A DNA stretch of 64,000 nucleotides from positions 1,116,001 to 1,180,000 of the forward strand of contig NZ_CP044507.1 in NCBI RefSeq assembly GCF_008831505.1. Reading direction: 5' to 3'. The notes beneath the pieces are model-generated. The model ran no database searches. It saw nothing but the letters and a program-made list of their open reading frames with translations, and was not told where the DNA came from. This DNA is from Chryseobacterium sp. Lineage in GTDB: Bacteria; Bacteroidota; Bacteroidia; Flavobacteriales; Weeksellaceae. How positions within the stretch are numbered: the first letter of the stretch is position 1; every line of letters starts with the position of its first letter. Positions 16,317 through 24,910 of this stretch are shown here, one piece after another. A program made the position numbers and the translations under genes.

Positions 16317-16664
16317 GTGGATAGGGTAGAACAATATATCAGCAGTTTTCCGGCTGACACACAGGATATACTGAGAAAAATCCGCAGGGTGATACTGGAG
16401 AATGCAAACGGAGCCGAAGAGCGCTTTTCTTACGGTTTGGCCGGCTATTATGTCTGCGGTAAGCCTCTTGTGTATTTTGGTGCATTTGCAAAACACATCG
16501 GTTTTTATGCCACACCGAATGCCCATGAAAAGTTCACTACCGAACTGTCTGCTTATAAACAGGGCAAAGGATCAGTGCAGTTTCCACTGAGCGCAGAAAT
16601 TCCTTATACACTCATAAAGCGGATAGTTAAATTCCGTTTGGCGCAGATCAAGCAAAACGATTAA
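16317..16664 (+). CDS. DUF1801 (YdhG-like) protein
   Basis: This 115-residue protein matches DUF1801: VEQYISSFPADTQDILRKIRRVI, EERFSYGLAGYYVCGKPLVYFG, KHIGFYATPNAHEKF and SVQFPLSAEIPYTLIKRIVKFR. Some members have been described as iron chaperone-like, but the general function is unresolved. The start is GTG 16317, two bases after the lipoprotein stop, which implies coupling within the operon. Confidence 0.85.
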   Translation: MDRVEQYISSFPADTQDILRKIRRVILENANGAEERFSYGLAGYYVCGKPLVYFGAFAKHIGFYATPNAHEKFTTELSAYKQGKGSVQFPLSAEIPYTLIKRIVKFRLAQIKQND

Positions 16665-16677
16665 TCTTAATTCAAAT

Positions 16678-17541
16678 ATGAAAAACAATATTTTCCCCTG
16701 CCTTTGGTTTAACGGAAATGGCCGCGAAGCTGCAGATTTCTACTGTAATACTTTTTCGGGTGTGATAAGTGCTGATGCCGGGATGGTCATTAACATCGAC
16801 CTCTTCGGTCAAAAATTCATGATACTTGATGCGGGACCGCAGTTTGAAAAGAATGCGTCGATTTCCTTTATGGTTCTTTGCGAAAGTGAAGATGAGGTAA
16901 GCAGTTTCTGGCAGGCGCTTTCAGAGGGTGGTACAGTCCTTATGGAGCTTGGTGAATATCCATGGAGCAAAATGTATGGTTGGGTCCGTGACCGCTATGG
17001 TGTGACGTGGCAACTGTACCTGGGAGAGAAGCAGGGTAACCAAAAGATTATTCCAACATTAATGTTTCTTCATGAAAATAACGGCAGGGCTATGGAGGCA
17101 ATGCAGTTGTACACCAGTATATTCCCGGGTTCCCGCCTGGGCAGAATATTGAAATATGGAGATGGTGTGGGTAATGAATCCCATGAAATTCCGCAAAATA
17201 TTCAGCATGCCCATTTCGAACTGGACGGGTACTCGTTTTTCTGTATGGACAGCTCCTATGATCACAAGTTTGACTTTAGTGAAGGCATCTCAATTGTTGT
17301 AATGACAGCTGACCAGAATGAAACCGACAGCCTGTGGAACAGTCTCACTGCAGATGGCGGTAAGGAATCAATGTGCGGCTGGCTAAAAGATAAATTTGGT
17401 GTGAGCTGGCAAATAGTACCCCGGAGGCTGTTGGAACTTTTGAATGGTGCCGACCGTGGCAAAGGGGCAAAAGTTGCCCATGCCATGATGCAGATGCAAA
17501 AAATTGAAATCGCTGAAATTGAAAAGGCTTACAGTTCTTAG
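16678..17541 (+). CDS. Two-domain VOC protein (PhnB-like tandem)
   Basis: The 287-residue protein contains two PhnB-type VOC domains. The first covers residues ~1-120 (IFPCLWFNGNGREAADFYCN ... WVRDRYGVTWQLYLG) and the second ~125-260 (IIPTLMFLHENNGRAMEAMQ ... WLKDKFGVSWQIVP). A C-terminal helix rich in Met, Gln and Ile (AMMQMQKIEIAEIEKAY) follows, as in proteins annotated as 3-demethylubiquinone methyltransferase-like by domain name only. No enzymatic role is supported. It is co-linear with the SRPBCC genes, with gaps of 13 and 6 bases. Confidence 0.85.
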   Translation: MKNNIFPCLWFNGNGREAADFYCNTFSGVISADAGMVINIDLFGQKFMILDAGPQFEKNASISFMVLCESEDEVSSFWQALSEGGTVLMELGEYPWSKMYGWVRDRYGVTWQLYLGEKQGNQKIIPTLMFLHENNGRAMEAMQLYTSIFPGSRLGRILKYGDGVGNESHEIPQNIQHAHFELDGYSFFCMDSSYDHKFDFSEGISIVVMTADQNETDSLWNSLTADGGKESMCGWLKDKFGVSWQIVPRRLLELLNGADRGKGAKVAHAMMQMQKIEIAEIEKAYSS

Positions 17542-17547
17542 CAGAAG

Positions 17548-17973
17548 ATGATGAAGGAACTTAAATTTAGTATCATTATTGAAGCTTCGCCTCAAAAAGT
17601 ATGGGATGCTCTTTGGAATCAGGATTCTTACAGTCAGTGGACGTCCGCATTCCAGCAGGGCTCCAGGTACGAAGGTTCCCTGGATGAAGGCAGCATCGTA
17701 CGGATGTTCGATGCCGGGAATAACGGAATGTATAATCTGGTGTTGGTGAACAAACCATTCCGCGAAATGAAATTCAGGCATTTGGGTTGGCTGCATAATG
17801 GAGCAGAAGACCCGCAGGACTGGACTGATTCTACTGAAACATATCTTCTCCAAACCCTAAACAGCACAACAGAACTTACCGTTTTGGTAAATGCACTGGA
17901 AGAGTTTGTGGGCTTCTTCATCAGCAGGATGCCGGAAGCGCTGAAGCAGATTAAAATTCTGGCTGAAAAATAA
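17548..17973 (+). CDS. SRPBCC-domain protein, paralogue A
   Basis: This 141-residue AHSA1-like protein begins KELKFSIIIEASPQKVWDAL and continues WNQDSYSQWTSAFQQGSRYEGSL. It is a clear paralogue of the next gene (compare WNPGTYTEWTRFFSEGSQY there), with the same length and similar central strands. It starts with adjacent ATG codons (MMK) 6 bases after the two-domain VOC gene. The ligand is unknown. The two genes probably arose by tandem duplication. Confidence 0.85.
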   Translation: MMKELKFSIIIEASPQKVWDALWNQDSYSQWTSAFQQGSRYEGSLDEGSIVRMFDAGNNGMYNLVLVNKPFREMKFRHLGWLHNGAEDPQDWTDSTETYLLQTLNSTTELTVLVNALEEFVGFFISRMPEALKQIKILAEK

Positions 17974-17989
17974 ACCAAAACAAAATAAT

Positions 17990-18433
17990 ATGGTCACACT
18001 ATCACATGCAATTGAAATTAAAGCACCGGCAGCTAAAATCTGGGATGTTCTTTGGAATCCCGGAACCTATACAGAATGGACCCGTTTCTTCAGTGAAGGA
18101 TCGCAATACCGCTCAGACTGGAAAGTTGATGGCCGCACATATTTCCTGGATGCTTCGGGTGGGAATGGTATGGTTTCTACCATTGAAAGTCTTCGCGAGC
18201 CTTATGAGGTGGTTTTTAAACATCTTGGTCTGCTTACCGAAGGGGTGGAGGATATTCATTCCCGTGAGGTGATGGAATGGAGCGGTGCACAGGAAAAATA
18301 TTTCCTAACTGAATTGGAGGGCTTTACAAAGCTGGTAGGTGAAGTTCAAACCGCGGAAATGTATGAGCAGCATATGAGAACAGGTTTCGAAAAAGGATTT
18401 GAAGTAGTTAAAGAACTGGCTGAAAGGTTATAA
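17990..18433 (+). CDS. SRPBCC-domain protein, paralogue B
   Basis: This 147-residue AHSA1-like protein begins VTLSHAIEIKAPAAKIWDVL and is the second of a tandem pair, 16 bases after paralogue A. The end, YEQHMRTGFEKGFEVVKELAERL, is the long C-terminal helix typical of the fold. It is the last gene of the rightward cluster. A 182-base spacer separates it from pheT, and no clear terminator was seen. Confidence 0.85.
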   Translation: MVTLSHAIEIKAPAAKIWDVLWNPGTYTEWTRFFSEGSQYRSDWKVDGRTYFLDASGGNGMVSTIESLREPYEVVFKHLGLLTEGVEDIHSREVMEWSGAQEKYFLTELEGFTKLVGEVQTAEMYEQHMRTGFEKGFEVVKELAERL

Positions 18434-18615
18434 TTTCAGCTCAGGAGCCTGAAATAGTGTGCCGGAAACTTTTTCGAAAGATCTTCTGCTTCCAATTGTG
18501 GGGTGTAACTAAAATTTAGTCTGAAAAAAATCCCGATATTTGCAATCAGTATGCAGGGCCCACATAAACCGCAGACGGGGCTGTACTCGACAATACGTTA
18601 ATCAAAGAGTAATAG

Positions 18616-21015
18616 ATGAAGATTTCGAACAATTGGCTGAATGATTATATAAAAACTGAACTGAAACCCGAAAAAACTGCTGATTATCTTACAGATATCG
18701 GTCTGGAGGTAGAAGGCATTGAAACATTTGAAAATATAGTGGGCGGGCTGGAAGGTATCTTGGTTGGTAAAGTGCTGACCTGCGAAAAACATCCCAACGC
18801 CGACAAACTGAGTATAACAACCGTAGATACCGGTGGTGAGCCCGTACAGATTATATGTGGTGCGCCTAATGTGGCTGCCGGTCAAACTGTGGCGGTAGCC
18901 GTTCCAGGAACAGTTATTCATACCCGCGACGGAGGTTCCTTTGAAATTAAGGAGGCTAAGATACGTGGCGAAAAATCACAGGGAATGATTTGCGCCGAAG
19001 ATGAAATCGGATTGGGGGACAGCCATGATGGGATCATGGTTCTGGACAGTACCAAATTTGAGGTGGGTACGCCGCTGGCCGCTTATTACCATATTGAAAA
19101 AGACCATATTTATGAAATTGGACTTACTCCCAACCGGACAGATGCCATGTCGCATTATGGGGTGGCACGCGATCTTAATGCCTTCCTTGTTACCAACAGC
19201 TTAAAGTCGGAATTTGAAAAAGCATCTCTTCAACCCATATTGTTCACGGGAAGTAATGATTTTCAGATTGAAATTGAAGACTCTGCACTTTGTCCGCGCT
19301 ATATCGGTGCTGTAATCGAGGGTGTAACCGTTGCTGAATCACCGGAGTGGCTTAAAAACAGACTGAAGAGCATTGGTTTGGCATCTACCAATAATGTGGT
19401 AGATATCACTAATTATATTCTTCACAGTTTCGGACAGCCATTGCATGCATTCGATGCCGACCGGATTGCAGGTAAAAAAGTGGTGGTGGGTCACAGTCAT
19501 CCAGGCACTGACTTTACGACGCTGGACGGTATTTCGCGCAAGCTGAACGGTTCCGAAATAATGATTAAGGACGCTAATGGTAATCCGCTATGCATCGCCG
19601 GTGTGCTGGGAGGCCTGGATTCGGGTGTTTCCGCGTCTACCAAGACTCTGTTTTTGGAAAGTGCCTATTTCAATCCCGTGGCGGTGAGAAAAGCAGCAAA
19701 GGCACACAGCATTAATACTGATGCATCCTTCCGCTTTGAGAGAGGTGCAGATCCTGCAATGACATTAACAGCCCTTACATATGCCGTGAAGATGCTTGAA
19801 GAACTTGCCGGCGGCAGACTTACCGGCAGTATCCTTGAACATTATCCTGAATCAATTGAAGACCATTATATTATCTTAAGGTTTTCCCGTATCGAACAGC
19901 TGCTCGGAACGAAGATCCACCGCGAGAAGGTGAAAGAAATTTTAAAAGCATTGGAAATCACAGTCCTGAACGATATCCAGAATGGTCTTGAGATCTCCGT
20001 TCCTGCTTACCGCGCGGATGTAACCAGGGAGGTGGATGTGATAGAGGAAATTCTGAGGATTTACGGCTATAATAAAATAGAAACGCCTAAGAAAAACTCA
20101 TTTTCTTCAGTTAAATTAGGTGTTCAGGACCGTGCACAATTGGAAAACGCCTGGGCGGCAAGCTTGCAGGGTAATGGTTTTAATGAGGTGATGAATAATT
20201 CACTGACCAGTGTAAAGGACACGGAAAACGCGGTAAAACTGCTTAATCCTCTGAGTAATGATTTGGCTTATATGCGCAAATCACTTCTTGAAGGCATGCT
20301 GGATAATGCGGCTTACAATATAAACCGTAAATCTGCTGACCTGAAATTTTTTGAACTTGGAAATATCTATCATAAAAAAGAGAAATACGAAGAAAGAAAA
20401 CAGCTGGCCCTCCTGGTTACAGGCCGCGAAAAAGCGGAGAACTGGCTGGTGCAGAAATCTGCTACCGACTTCTATTATCTTAAAGGCTATGTAAATCTTT
20501 TGCTGAGTCATTTGGGCATTGTTCTGGAACAAAAGCCGCTCAGCGATGACCGCTTCTCCGAAGCACTGGAGATTGTTTCCGCCGGCAGGACTGTTGCGCG
20601 TTTAGGGAAAGTAAGTCCCCGGCTGCTTAAGGACGCCGATGTGGACCAGGAATGTTACTATGCAGAAATTGAACTTGATACTGCGCAGGAGCTCCGTCAC
20701 AAAGGGACCTTTAAATTCGCTGACCTGCCAAGATTCAATAAGATCCGGAGGGACCTGGCACTGCTGGTTGATAAATCGGTATCTTATGGTGACCTGCATA
20801 CACTTGCACTTAGAAATAAGTCAGCATTTTTGCGGAATGTCAGCCTTTTTGATGTGTATGAAGGAAAAAATCTTCCTGACGGTAAAAAATCATACGCGAT
20901 GAGTTTTGAATTATTTAGTGAGGAAAAAACGCTGGAGGAAAAAGAAATTACAGCGGTAATGAATTCGCTGATTAAGAGTTTTCAGAAAGAATTTAACGCG
21001 GAGTTACGGGGATAG
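18616..21015 (+). CDS. pheT: Phenylalanine-tRNA ligase beta subunit
   Basis: This 799-residue beta subunit charges tRNA-Phe together with PheS. Domains in order: an EMAP-type tRNA-binding domain (residues ~40-150, with LTCEKHPNADKLSITTVD and SQGMICAEDEIGLG), the B3/B4 editing domain, the B5 domain (LILRFSRIEQLLG-like segment with IHREKVKEILKALEI and PAYRADVTREVDVIEEI), the core domain, and a C-terminal anticodon-binding FDX-ACB domain (FADLPRFNKIRRDLALLVD ... to the end). The length is normal for the family. pheS is not in the window, so the two subunits are encoded apart, as is common in this phylum. Confidence 0.95.
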   Translation: MKISNNWLNDYIKTELKPEKTADYLTDIGLEVEGIETFENIVGGLEGILVGKVLTCEKHPNADKLSITTVDTGGEPVQIICGAPNVAAGQTVAVAVPGTVIHTRDGGSFEIKEAKIRGEKSQGMICAEDEIGLGDSHDGIMVLDSTKFEVGTPLAAYYHIEKDHIYEIGLTPNRTDAMSHYGVARDLNAFLVTNSLKSEFEKASLQPILFTGSNDFQIEIEDSALCPRYIGAVIEGVTVAESPEWLKNRLKSIGLASTNNVVDITNYILHSFGQPLHAFDADRIAGKKVVVGHSHPGTDFTTLDGISRKLNGSEIMIKDANGNPLCIAGVLGGLDSGVSASTKTLFLESAYFNPVAVRKAAKAHSINTDASFRFERGADPAMTLTALTYAVKMLEELAGGRLTGSILEHYPESIEDHYIILRFSRIEQLLGTKIHREKVKEILKALEITVLNDIQNGLEISVPAYRADVTREVDVIEEILRIYGYNKIETPKKNSFSSVKLGVQDRAQLENAWAASLQGNGFNEVMNNSLTSVKDTENAVKLLNPLSNDLAYMRKSLLEGMLDNAAYNINRKSADLKFFELGNIYHKKEKYEERKQLALLVTGREKAENWLVQKSATDFYYLKGYVNLLLSHLGIVLEQKPLSDDRFSEALEIVSAGRTVARLGKVSPRLLKDADVDQECYYAEIELDTAQELRHKGTFKFADLPRFNKIRRDLALLVDKSVSYGDLHTLALRNKSAFLRNVSLFDVYEGKNLPDGKKSYAMSFELFSEEKTLEEKEITAVMNSLIKSFQKEFNAELRG

Positions 21016-21080
21016 CCGGTAAGTGACTACAAGAAGCTGTCTGCGAACTTTCTAAGTTTAATTTTAAAAAAGAGAGTAAA

Positions 21081-21482
21081 ATGAAAAAATATATAGTTAC
21101 CGGTCTTATTTCTGCCGCACTGATATCCTGCGGCACAGCAAATACACTGCTGAGTACGGCCAACCAACCCTCGCTGAATGAAACACACTGGCAACTGGCC
21201 GATAATGTGAAAGGTAAAATTCCTACGCTGAATGTGCAGGAGGGCAGAATCACGGGCACGGGTGGCTGCAACAATTATTTTGGTGAGCTTGCGACTGAAC
21301 CGGGCACAGGGACTTTTGCCGCTACAAAAATTGGATCTACAAAGATGGCTTGTGAAGCTATGGAAACAGAAACATCATTTTTCAACATGCTTTCGAAGGT
21401 AAATAAATACAGGGTCTCAGGAAATACTCTGGAACTCTACCAGAACGGTTTACTGCTGCTTAAATTCAACAGGATGCAATAA
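21081..21482 (+). CDS. META-domain lipoprotein (HslJ-like)
   Basis: The 133-residue protein has a signal peptide ending in a lipobox (MKKYIVTGLISAALISC) and one META domain. The domain opens with LNETHWQLADNV, continues with GRITGTGGCNNYFGEL and STKMACEAMETETSFFNML, and ends with NTLELYQNGLLLLKFNRM, all usual for the family. META proteins such as E. coli HslJ affect novobiocin resistance and envelope stress, but the mechanism is unknown. It lies 65 bases after pheT, with its own probable promoter. A strong bidirectional terminator follows. Confidence 0.87.
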   Translation: MKKYIVTGLISAALISCGTANTLLSTANQPSLNETHWQLADNVKGKIPTLNVQEGRITGTGGCNNYFGELATEPGTGTFAATKIGSTKMACEAMETETSFFNMLSKVNKYRVSGNTLELYQNGLLLLKFNRMQ

Positions 21483-21512
21483 AAAAATGGAACTCAGCTG
21501 AGTTCCATTTTT
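21480..21512. terminator. Bidirectional intrinsic terminator between convergent genes
   Basis: The perfect inverted repeat ATGGAACTCAG/CTGAGTTCCAT is flanked by A on the left and T on the right, so it can stop transcription from both sides. It lies between the META gene and the leftward acidic-protein gene. Confidence 0.88.
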
Positions 21513-21514
21513 TA

Positions 21515-21757
21515 TTATTCTTCGTCTTCCTCGTCATCATACTTAGCGAGTTCCTCATCGCACCATGTGAAGGCCTGCTCAACCACCTTGGTGGCCTCCT
21601 CCGCCATAGATTCCTCATCGTCGCCTTCCAGATCGTCCAACCACTCCACTTCTTCTTCCTCCACATTCAGGATAAATCTCGGATATTCTGTGTGAACTAC
21701 AAAAAGGTCTTCCGGCATTTCGGAATTATCTGCTAATAAAAACTTAGGTAATTTCAT
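21515..21757 (-). CDS. Small acidic protein, unknown function
   Basis: This 80-residue protein is strongly acidic, especially after residue 30 (VEEEEVEWLDDLEGDDEES and a terminal DDEEDEE). The N-terminal half, KLPKFLLADNSEMPEDLFVVHTEYPRFIL, is ordered-looking and conserved in appearance. There is no signal peptide. I recall similar small conserved proteins in Flavobacteriia but no function. It is the last gene of the leftward group; 36 bases separate it from the membrane protein gene. Confidence 0.7.
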   Translation of the reverse strand: MKLPKFLLADNSEMPEDLFVVHTEYPRFILNVEEEEVEWLDDLEGDDEESMAEEATKVVEQAFTWCDEELAKYDDEEDEE

Positions 21758-21793
21758 TTTCTTAATGTTTTAAACTTCTCAAAGATAATAAAT

Positions 21794-23116
21794 TTATTGA
21801 TAGCCGTTCTCGTCTAATTTAATTTTTGACAGTACGCGGTGTGGTGTCAGTGTTTCCTTTTTCAGCGTATCTGCGGCGTTCTTTGTATAGCGTACTTTCG
21901 GGTTCACGCTGCTTATGAGTTCTGCGACCTGCAACTGCCGGCTGCTCATGCTGTCATTGATGTAATAATAAATATCTGTCTCAAGCTTTTGTTCACTTTT
22001 CAGGTACTCGCGTATTTCTTTACGGTTTTCCAGATAATTGGCTCCCGACAGAAAAATGAATGCAGCGCCTGTACCTATACTGAGAACCGGCACGGAATAC
22101 GCAAAAAGCCCAGCAATCCTGTAGAGTTTTTTGAAATACAGCATCCATAACGGCAATGCGAACGGAGCCAGCAGCCTGTAATCAAGGGGTGTAATTCCGT
22201 AGAAATACTGGATGAAGAATGAACAGGCAATTCCTGTGATGCCACATACAAGCAGGAATTTTTCAGTTTCAGATATTCCCATTTTTATAAGCAGCACAAC
22301 AAGCAGTAAGAGGTTTGCGGTGCCAATGCCATAGATCAAATAATTAAGCAGTCCTCCACCCGGGCTGGCAATATGAATAAACGGATTGAAGGTGGTGGCA
22401 AGCCCCTGATAAAGTTCCACCAAAAGTTTCGGAGTAGGGTGCAGACCGATTTCAAGAAAGGTATCTACATATTTTTCATTAAAATAGTCAATGAAAGTAA
22501 ACTTGTAAACAACCACAAAAATTATTGCAGCAATTGCAGAGGCTATAAACAATTTGCCATATGTCTTCCGGATACTGGCCAGTCCGAAAAGAAAAAACGC
22601 CCCCATAAAGAAAAGAGCCGGATACCGGACATTGAAAATCAGGATAAGCATCACACTTAACCAAAATAAAGCTTTCCAACCCTGCAGTTGTCCGATTATT
22701 ACCTGCCGTCCTGTATAAAACAGCATAAAAACCAATGGCAGCATCATGGCCTCGCTCATTGTAAAAGAGAAAATGGAAACCAAACTGAAGAGGGCGCCTA
22801 TACTTAACGCCTCCCGGAAGTAGTACCGCTTTATCCAGGCAAACCAGATCATCATACCAAATGCCAGTACCCCCAGCAATTTACTGGCCCAGAATTCATC
22901 TAAACCGAAATATGTGAAAAACCTGATGCCCAGAGGATAGCCCATAGGGGTGGTTGTGTTATCAATTTCGGGGAACAGATGTGCTGTGCGAAGAAAGCGG
23001 ACCGAATCATAATTCATCCTGCCTTTTTCGTTCAGCAGGAAACGCAGAAAGATCATCACCAGGCTGGTGATGATCAAAAATATCTGTATTCTGTATTCCA
23101 GAATCCGCTTTCGCAT
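21794..23116 (-). CDS. Polytopic membrane protein, GT-C glycosyltransferase-like
   Basis: The 440-residue protein has about ten hydrophobic segments, starting with IQIFLIITSLVMIFLRFLL. The first loop, MNYDSVRFLRTAHLFPEIDN, carries an Asp in the position of the catalytic Asp of GT-C (PMT-like) glycosyltransferases. A soluble C-terminal tail of ~80 residues contains ENRKEIREYLKSEQKLETD. Its likely substrate would be a polyprenyl-phosphate sugar, but this is only fold-level inference. It ends 11 bases from the hydroxyacyl-CoA dehydrogenase gene and so is probably in the same operon. Confidence 0.65.
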   Translation of the reverse strand: MRKRILEYRIQIFLIITSLVMIFLRFLLNEKGRMNYDSVRFLRTAHLFPEIDNTTTPMGYPLGIRFFTYFGLDEFWASKLLGVLAFGMMIWFAWIKRYYFREALSIGALFSLVSIFSFTMSEAMMLPLVFMLFYTGRQVIIGQLQGWKALFWLSVMLILIFNVRYPALFFMGAFFLFGLASIRKTYGKLFIASAIAAIIFVVVYKFTFIDYFNEKYVDTFLEIGLHPTPKLLVELYQGLATTFNPFIHIASPGGGLLNYLIYGIGTANLLLLVVLLIKMGISETEKFLLVCGITGIACSFFIQYFYGITPLDYRLLAPFALPLWMLYFKKLYRIAGLFAYSVPVLSIGTGAAFIFLSGANYLENRKEIREYLKSEQKLETDIYYYINDSMSSRQLQVAELISSVNPKVRYTKNAADTLKKETLTPHRVLSKIKLDENGYQ

Positions 23117-23127
23117 GAGATTTCAAG

Positions 23128-24021
23128 TTATTTCATAAACGCCCGTGCTACTTTTTCCGCTTTTTTCGATTCTGAATAATCGTAGAAGCCTTCACCGGAC
23201 TTTATACCCATCTTCCCGGCAGTCACCATGTTTACAAGCAATGGACACGGGGCATATTTTGGATTTTTAAAACCGTCGTGCATTACATTCAGGATGGCCA
23301 GGCATACGTCCAGCCCGATGAAATCTGCCAACTGCAGCGGGCCCATAGGATGCGCCATGCCCAGTTTCATCACCGTGTCGATCTCCTCTACGCCGGCCAC
23401 TCCGTTATAAAGGGTTTCAATGGCTTCGTTAATCATAGGCATCAAAATCCTGTTCGCCACAAAACCGGGATAGTCATTAACCTCTACAGGCACTTTTCCC
23501 AGAGCTTTGCTGAGTTCATAGATTTCGTCAAACGTCTCTTTTGAGGTGGAGTAGCCTTTAATGATTTCCACCAGTTTCATAATCGGTACGGGATTCATGA
23601 AATGCATTCCGATCACCTTGTGCGGTCTGGAAGTTACCGAGGCAATTTTTGTAATAGATATCGATGATGTATTGGTAGCAAGGATACAGTTTTCGGGTGA
23701 AAGTTCATCCATCTGCCTGAAGATCTTCAGTTTGAGGTCAATATTCTCGGTTGCTGCCTCGACAATGAGGTCGGCCTCTTTTGCTGCATCTTCCAGCTGC
23801 GTGAAGGTGCTTATCCTGTTGAGTGTCGCTGATTTCTGATCTTCGGTAAGGTTTCCTTTGGCAATGATCCTGTCCAGGTTTGAAGTGATTGTTTTCAGTC
23901 CGCGGTCCAGTGCGTCCTGGGAAACATCAACCAGACTTACCTCGTATCCGGTCTGTGCAAATGTATGTGCAATACCGTTTCCCATAGTTCCGGCGCCAAT
24001 GATTACGATTTTCTTGTTCAT
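23128..24021 (-). CDS. hbd: 3-hydroxyacyl-CoA (3-hydroxybutyryl-CoA) dehydrogenase
   Basis: This 297-residue NAD(H)-dependent dehydrogenase interconverts 3-hydroxyacyl-CoA and 3-ketoacyl-CoA. The dinucleotide-binding motif GAGTMGNGIAHTFAQTGYEV lies at residues ~8-27. NTSSISITKIA and HFMNPVPIMKLVEII (active His and Asn region) follow. The C-terminal dimerisation domain begins NDYPGFVANRILMPMINEA. Length and domain order fit 3-hydroxybutyryl-CoA dehydrogenase/PaaH-type enzymes rather than the large FadB fusion. It lies in a leftward operon with unrelated envelope genes. Confidence 0.9.
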   Translation of the reverse strand: MNKKIVIIGAGTMGNGIAHTFAQTGYEVSLVDVSQDALDRGLKTITSNLDRIIAKGNLTEDQKSATLNRISTFTQLEDAAKEADLIVEAATENIDLKLKIFRQMDELSPENCILATNTSSISITKIASVTSRPHKVIGMHFMNPVPIMKLVEIIKGYSTSKETFDEIYELSKALGKVPVEVNDYPGFVANRILMPMINEAIETLYNGVAGVEEIDTVMKLGMAHPMGPLQLADFIGLDVCLAILNVMHDGFKNPKYAPCPLLVNMVTAGKMGIKSGEGFYDYSESKKAEKVARAFMK

Positions 24022-24039
24022 AGGTTTTTTTATCTTGAA

Positions 24040-24906
24040 TTAATAATTTTTGTGGTAACTCTTTTTTTCCTCCAGTATTTCAGCTTCCTGTCCGGTAGTG
24101 CGGAACCGTGTTTTGATATACTTCCTTTTTCCGTCTATCGTGTTATGGAAAACTGAAAAATGAAGATGCGGTCCATTGGAAAAACCAGTGTTGCCGCTGT
24201 ATCCGATATGTTGCCCGCGTGTCACTTTTTGGCCAGGCTTTACAACACTTCCGTATTGCTTCAGGTGAGAATAATCTGCAAAACTGCCGTCGCTGTGCAG
24301 AATGAGTATGTTATTATTGAAGCGGGCGCAGCTGATGTCGGGGCAATTGCGGTTATTACTTTGTTCTACTGCCACCACCATACCGTCTCTTGCTGCAGAT
24401 ACCTTATCGCCCATCTCCAGCGAGAAATCCAGTGCTGCCGCACCCTGGTGTGAGAATTTGCCGTTGTACCCCTGAAAGATGAGCTTGGTCTTGCCGGTTT
24501 CAAAGGGCAGCCAGTAAATATAGCTGTCGTCATGTGCAGATGCTGTTACATCACCAAAGTTATAGGTATTTGTATAACTGAAACTGTTTCCGGAGTTGGG
24601 TTTGTTCACTGTAACTCTGGAGACAAGGAATTTCTTCGTAAGCGGAGGGATAACCACCGTATGTCCGTTTGCCAATGAGGAAGTCATATTGCTAAGGGTA
24701 AATTCAAACACCGCAGACATTGGCATAAATTCATTATTGTCTGCATATATTTCAACCTCACGACCGTTAATTTCGTTATAGAATTTAATATCCCATTTCT
24801 GCTGCGCAAATCCCAGGAAGGCAGCAAGAATGAAAATTAAACTCAATAACCTCTTACTAAAGTTGAGGCCGAGCAGAGTAGATCGCTTGTTTAGAGTGAT
24901 ATTCAT
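24040..24906 (-). CDS. M23-family metallopeptidase (LytM-like), secreted
   Basis: This 288-residue protein has a signal peptide (LLSLIFILAAFLGFAQQ, residues ~19-36) after a short basic start. The C-terminal ~130 residues form the LytM/M23 endopeptidase domain. The Zn ligands are visible as SHQGAAALDF (His and Asp) and GPHLHFSV (HxH). YSHLKQYGSVVKPGQKVTRG and IGYSGNTGF are family-typical. It should cut peptidoglycan cross-bridges or act in envelope remodelling in the periplasm. Whether it is catalytically active was not tested. It is 4 bases from the beta-lactamase gene. Confidence 0.87.
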   Translation of the reverse strand: MNITLNKRSTLLGLNFSKRLLSLIFILAAFLGFAQQKWDIKFYNEINGREVEIYADNNEFMPMSAVFEFTLSNMTSSLANGHTVVIPPLTKKFLVSRVTVNKPNSGNSFSYTNTYNFGDVTASAHDDSYIYWLPFETGKTKLIFQGYNGKFSHQGAAALDFSLEMGDKVSAARDGMVVAVEQSNNRNCPDISCARFNNNILILHSDGSFADYSHLKQYGSVVKPGQKVTRGQHIGYSGNTGFSNGPHLHFSVFHNTIDGKRKYIKTRFRTTGQEAEILEEKKSYHKNY

Positions 24907-24910
24907 AAGG

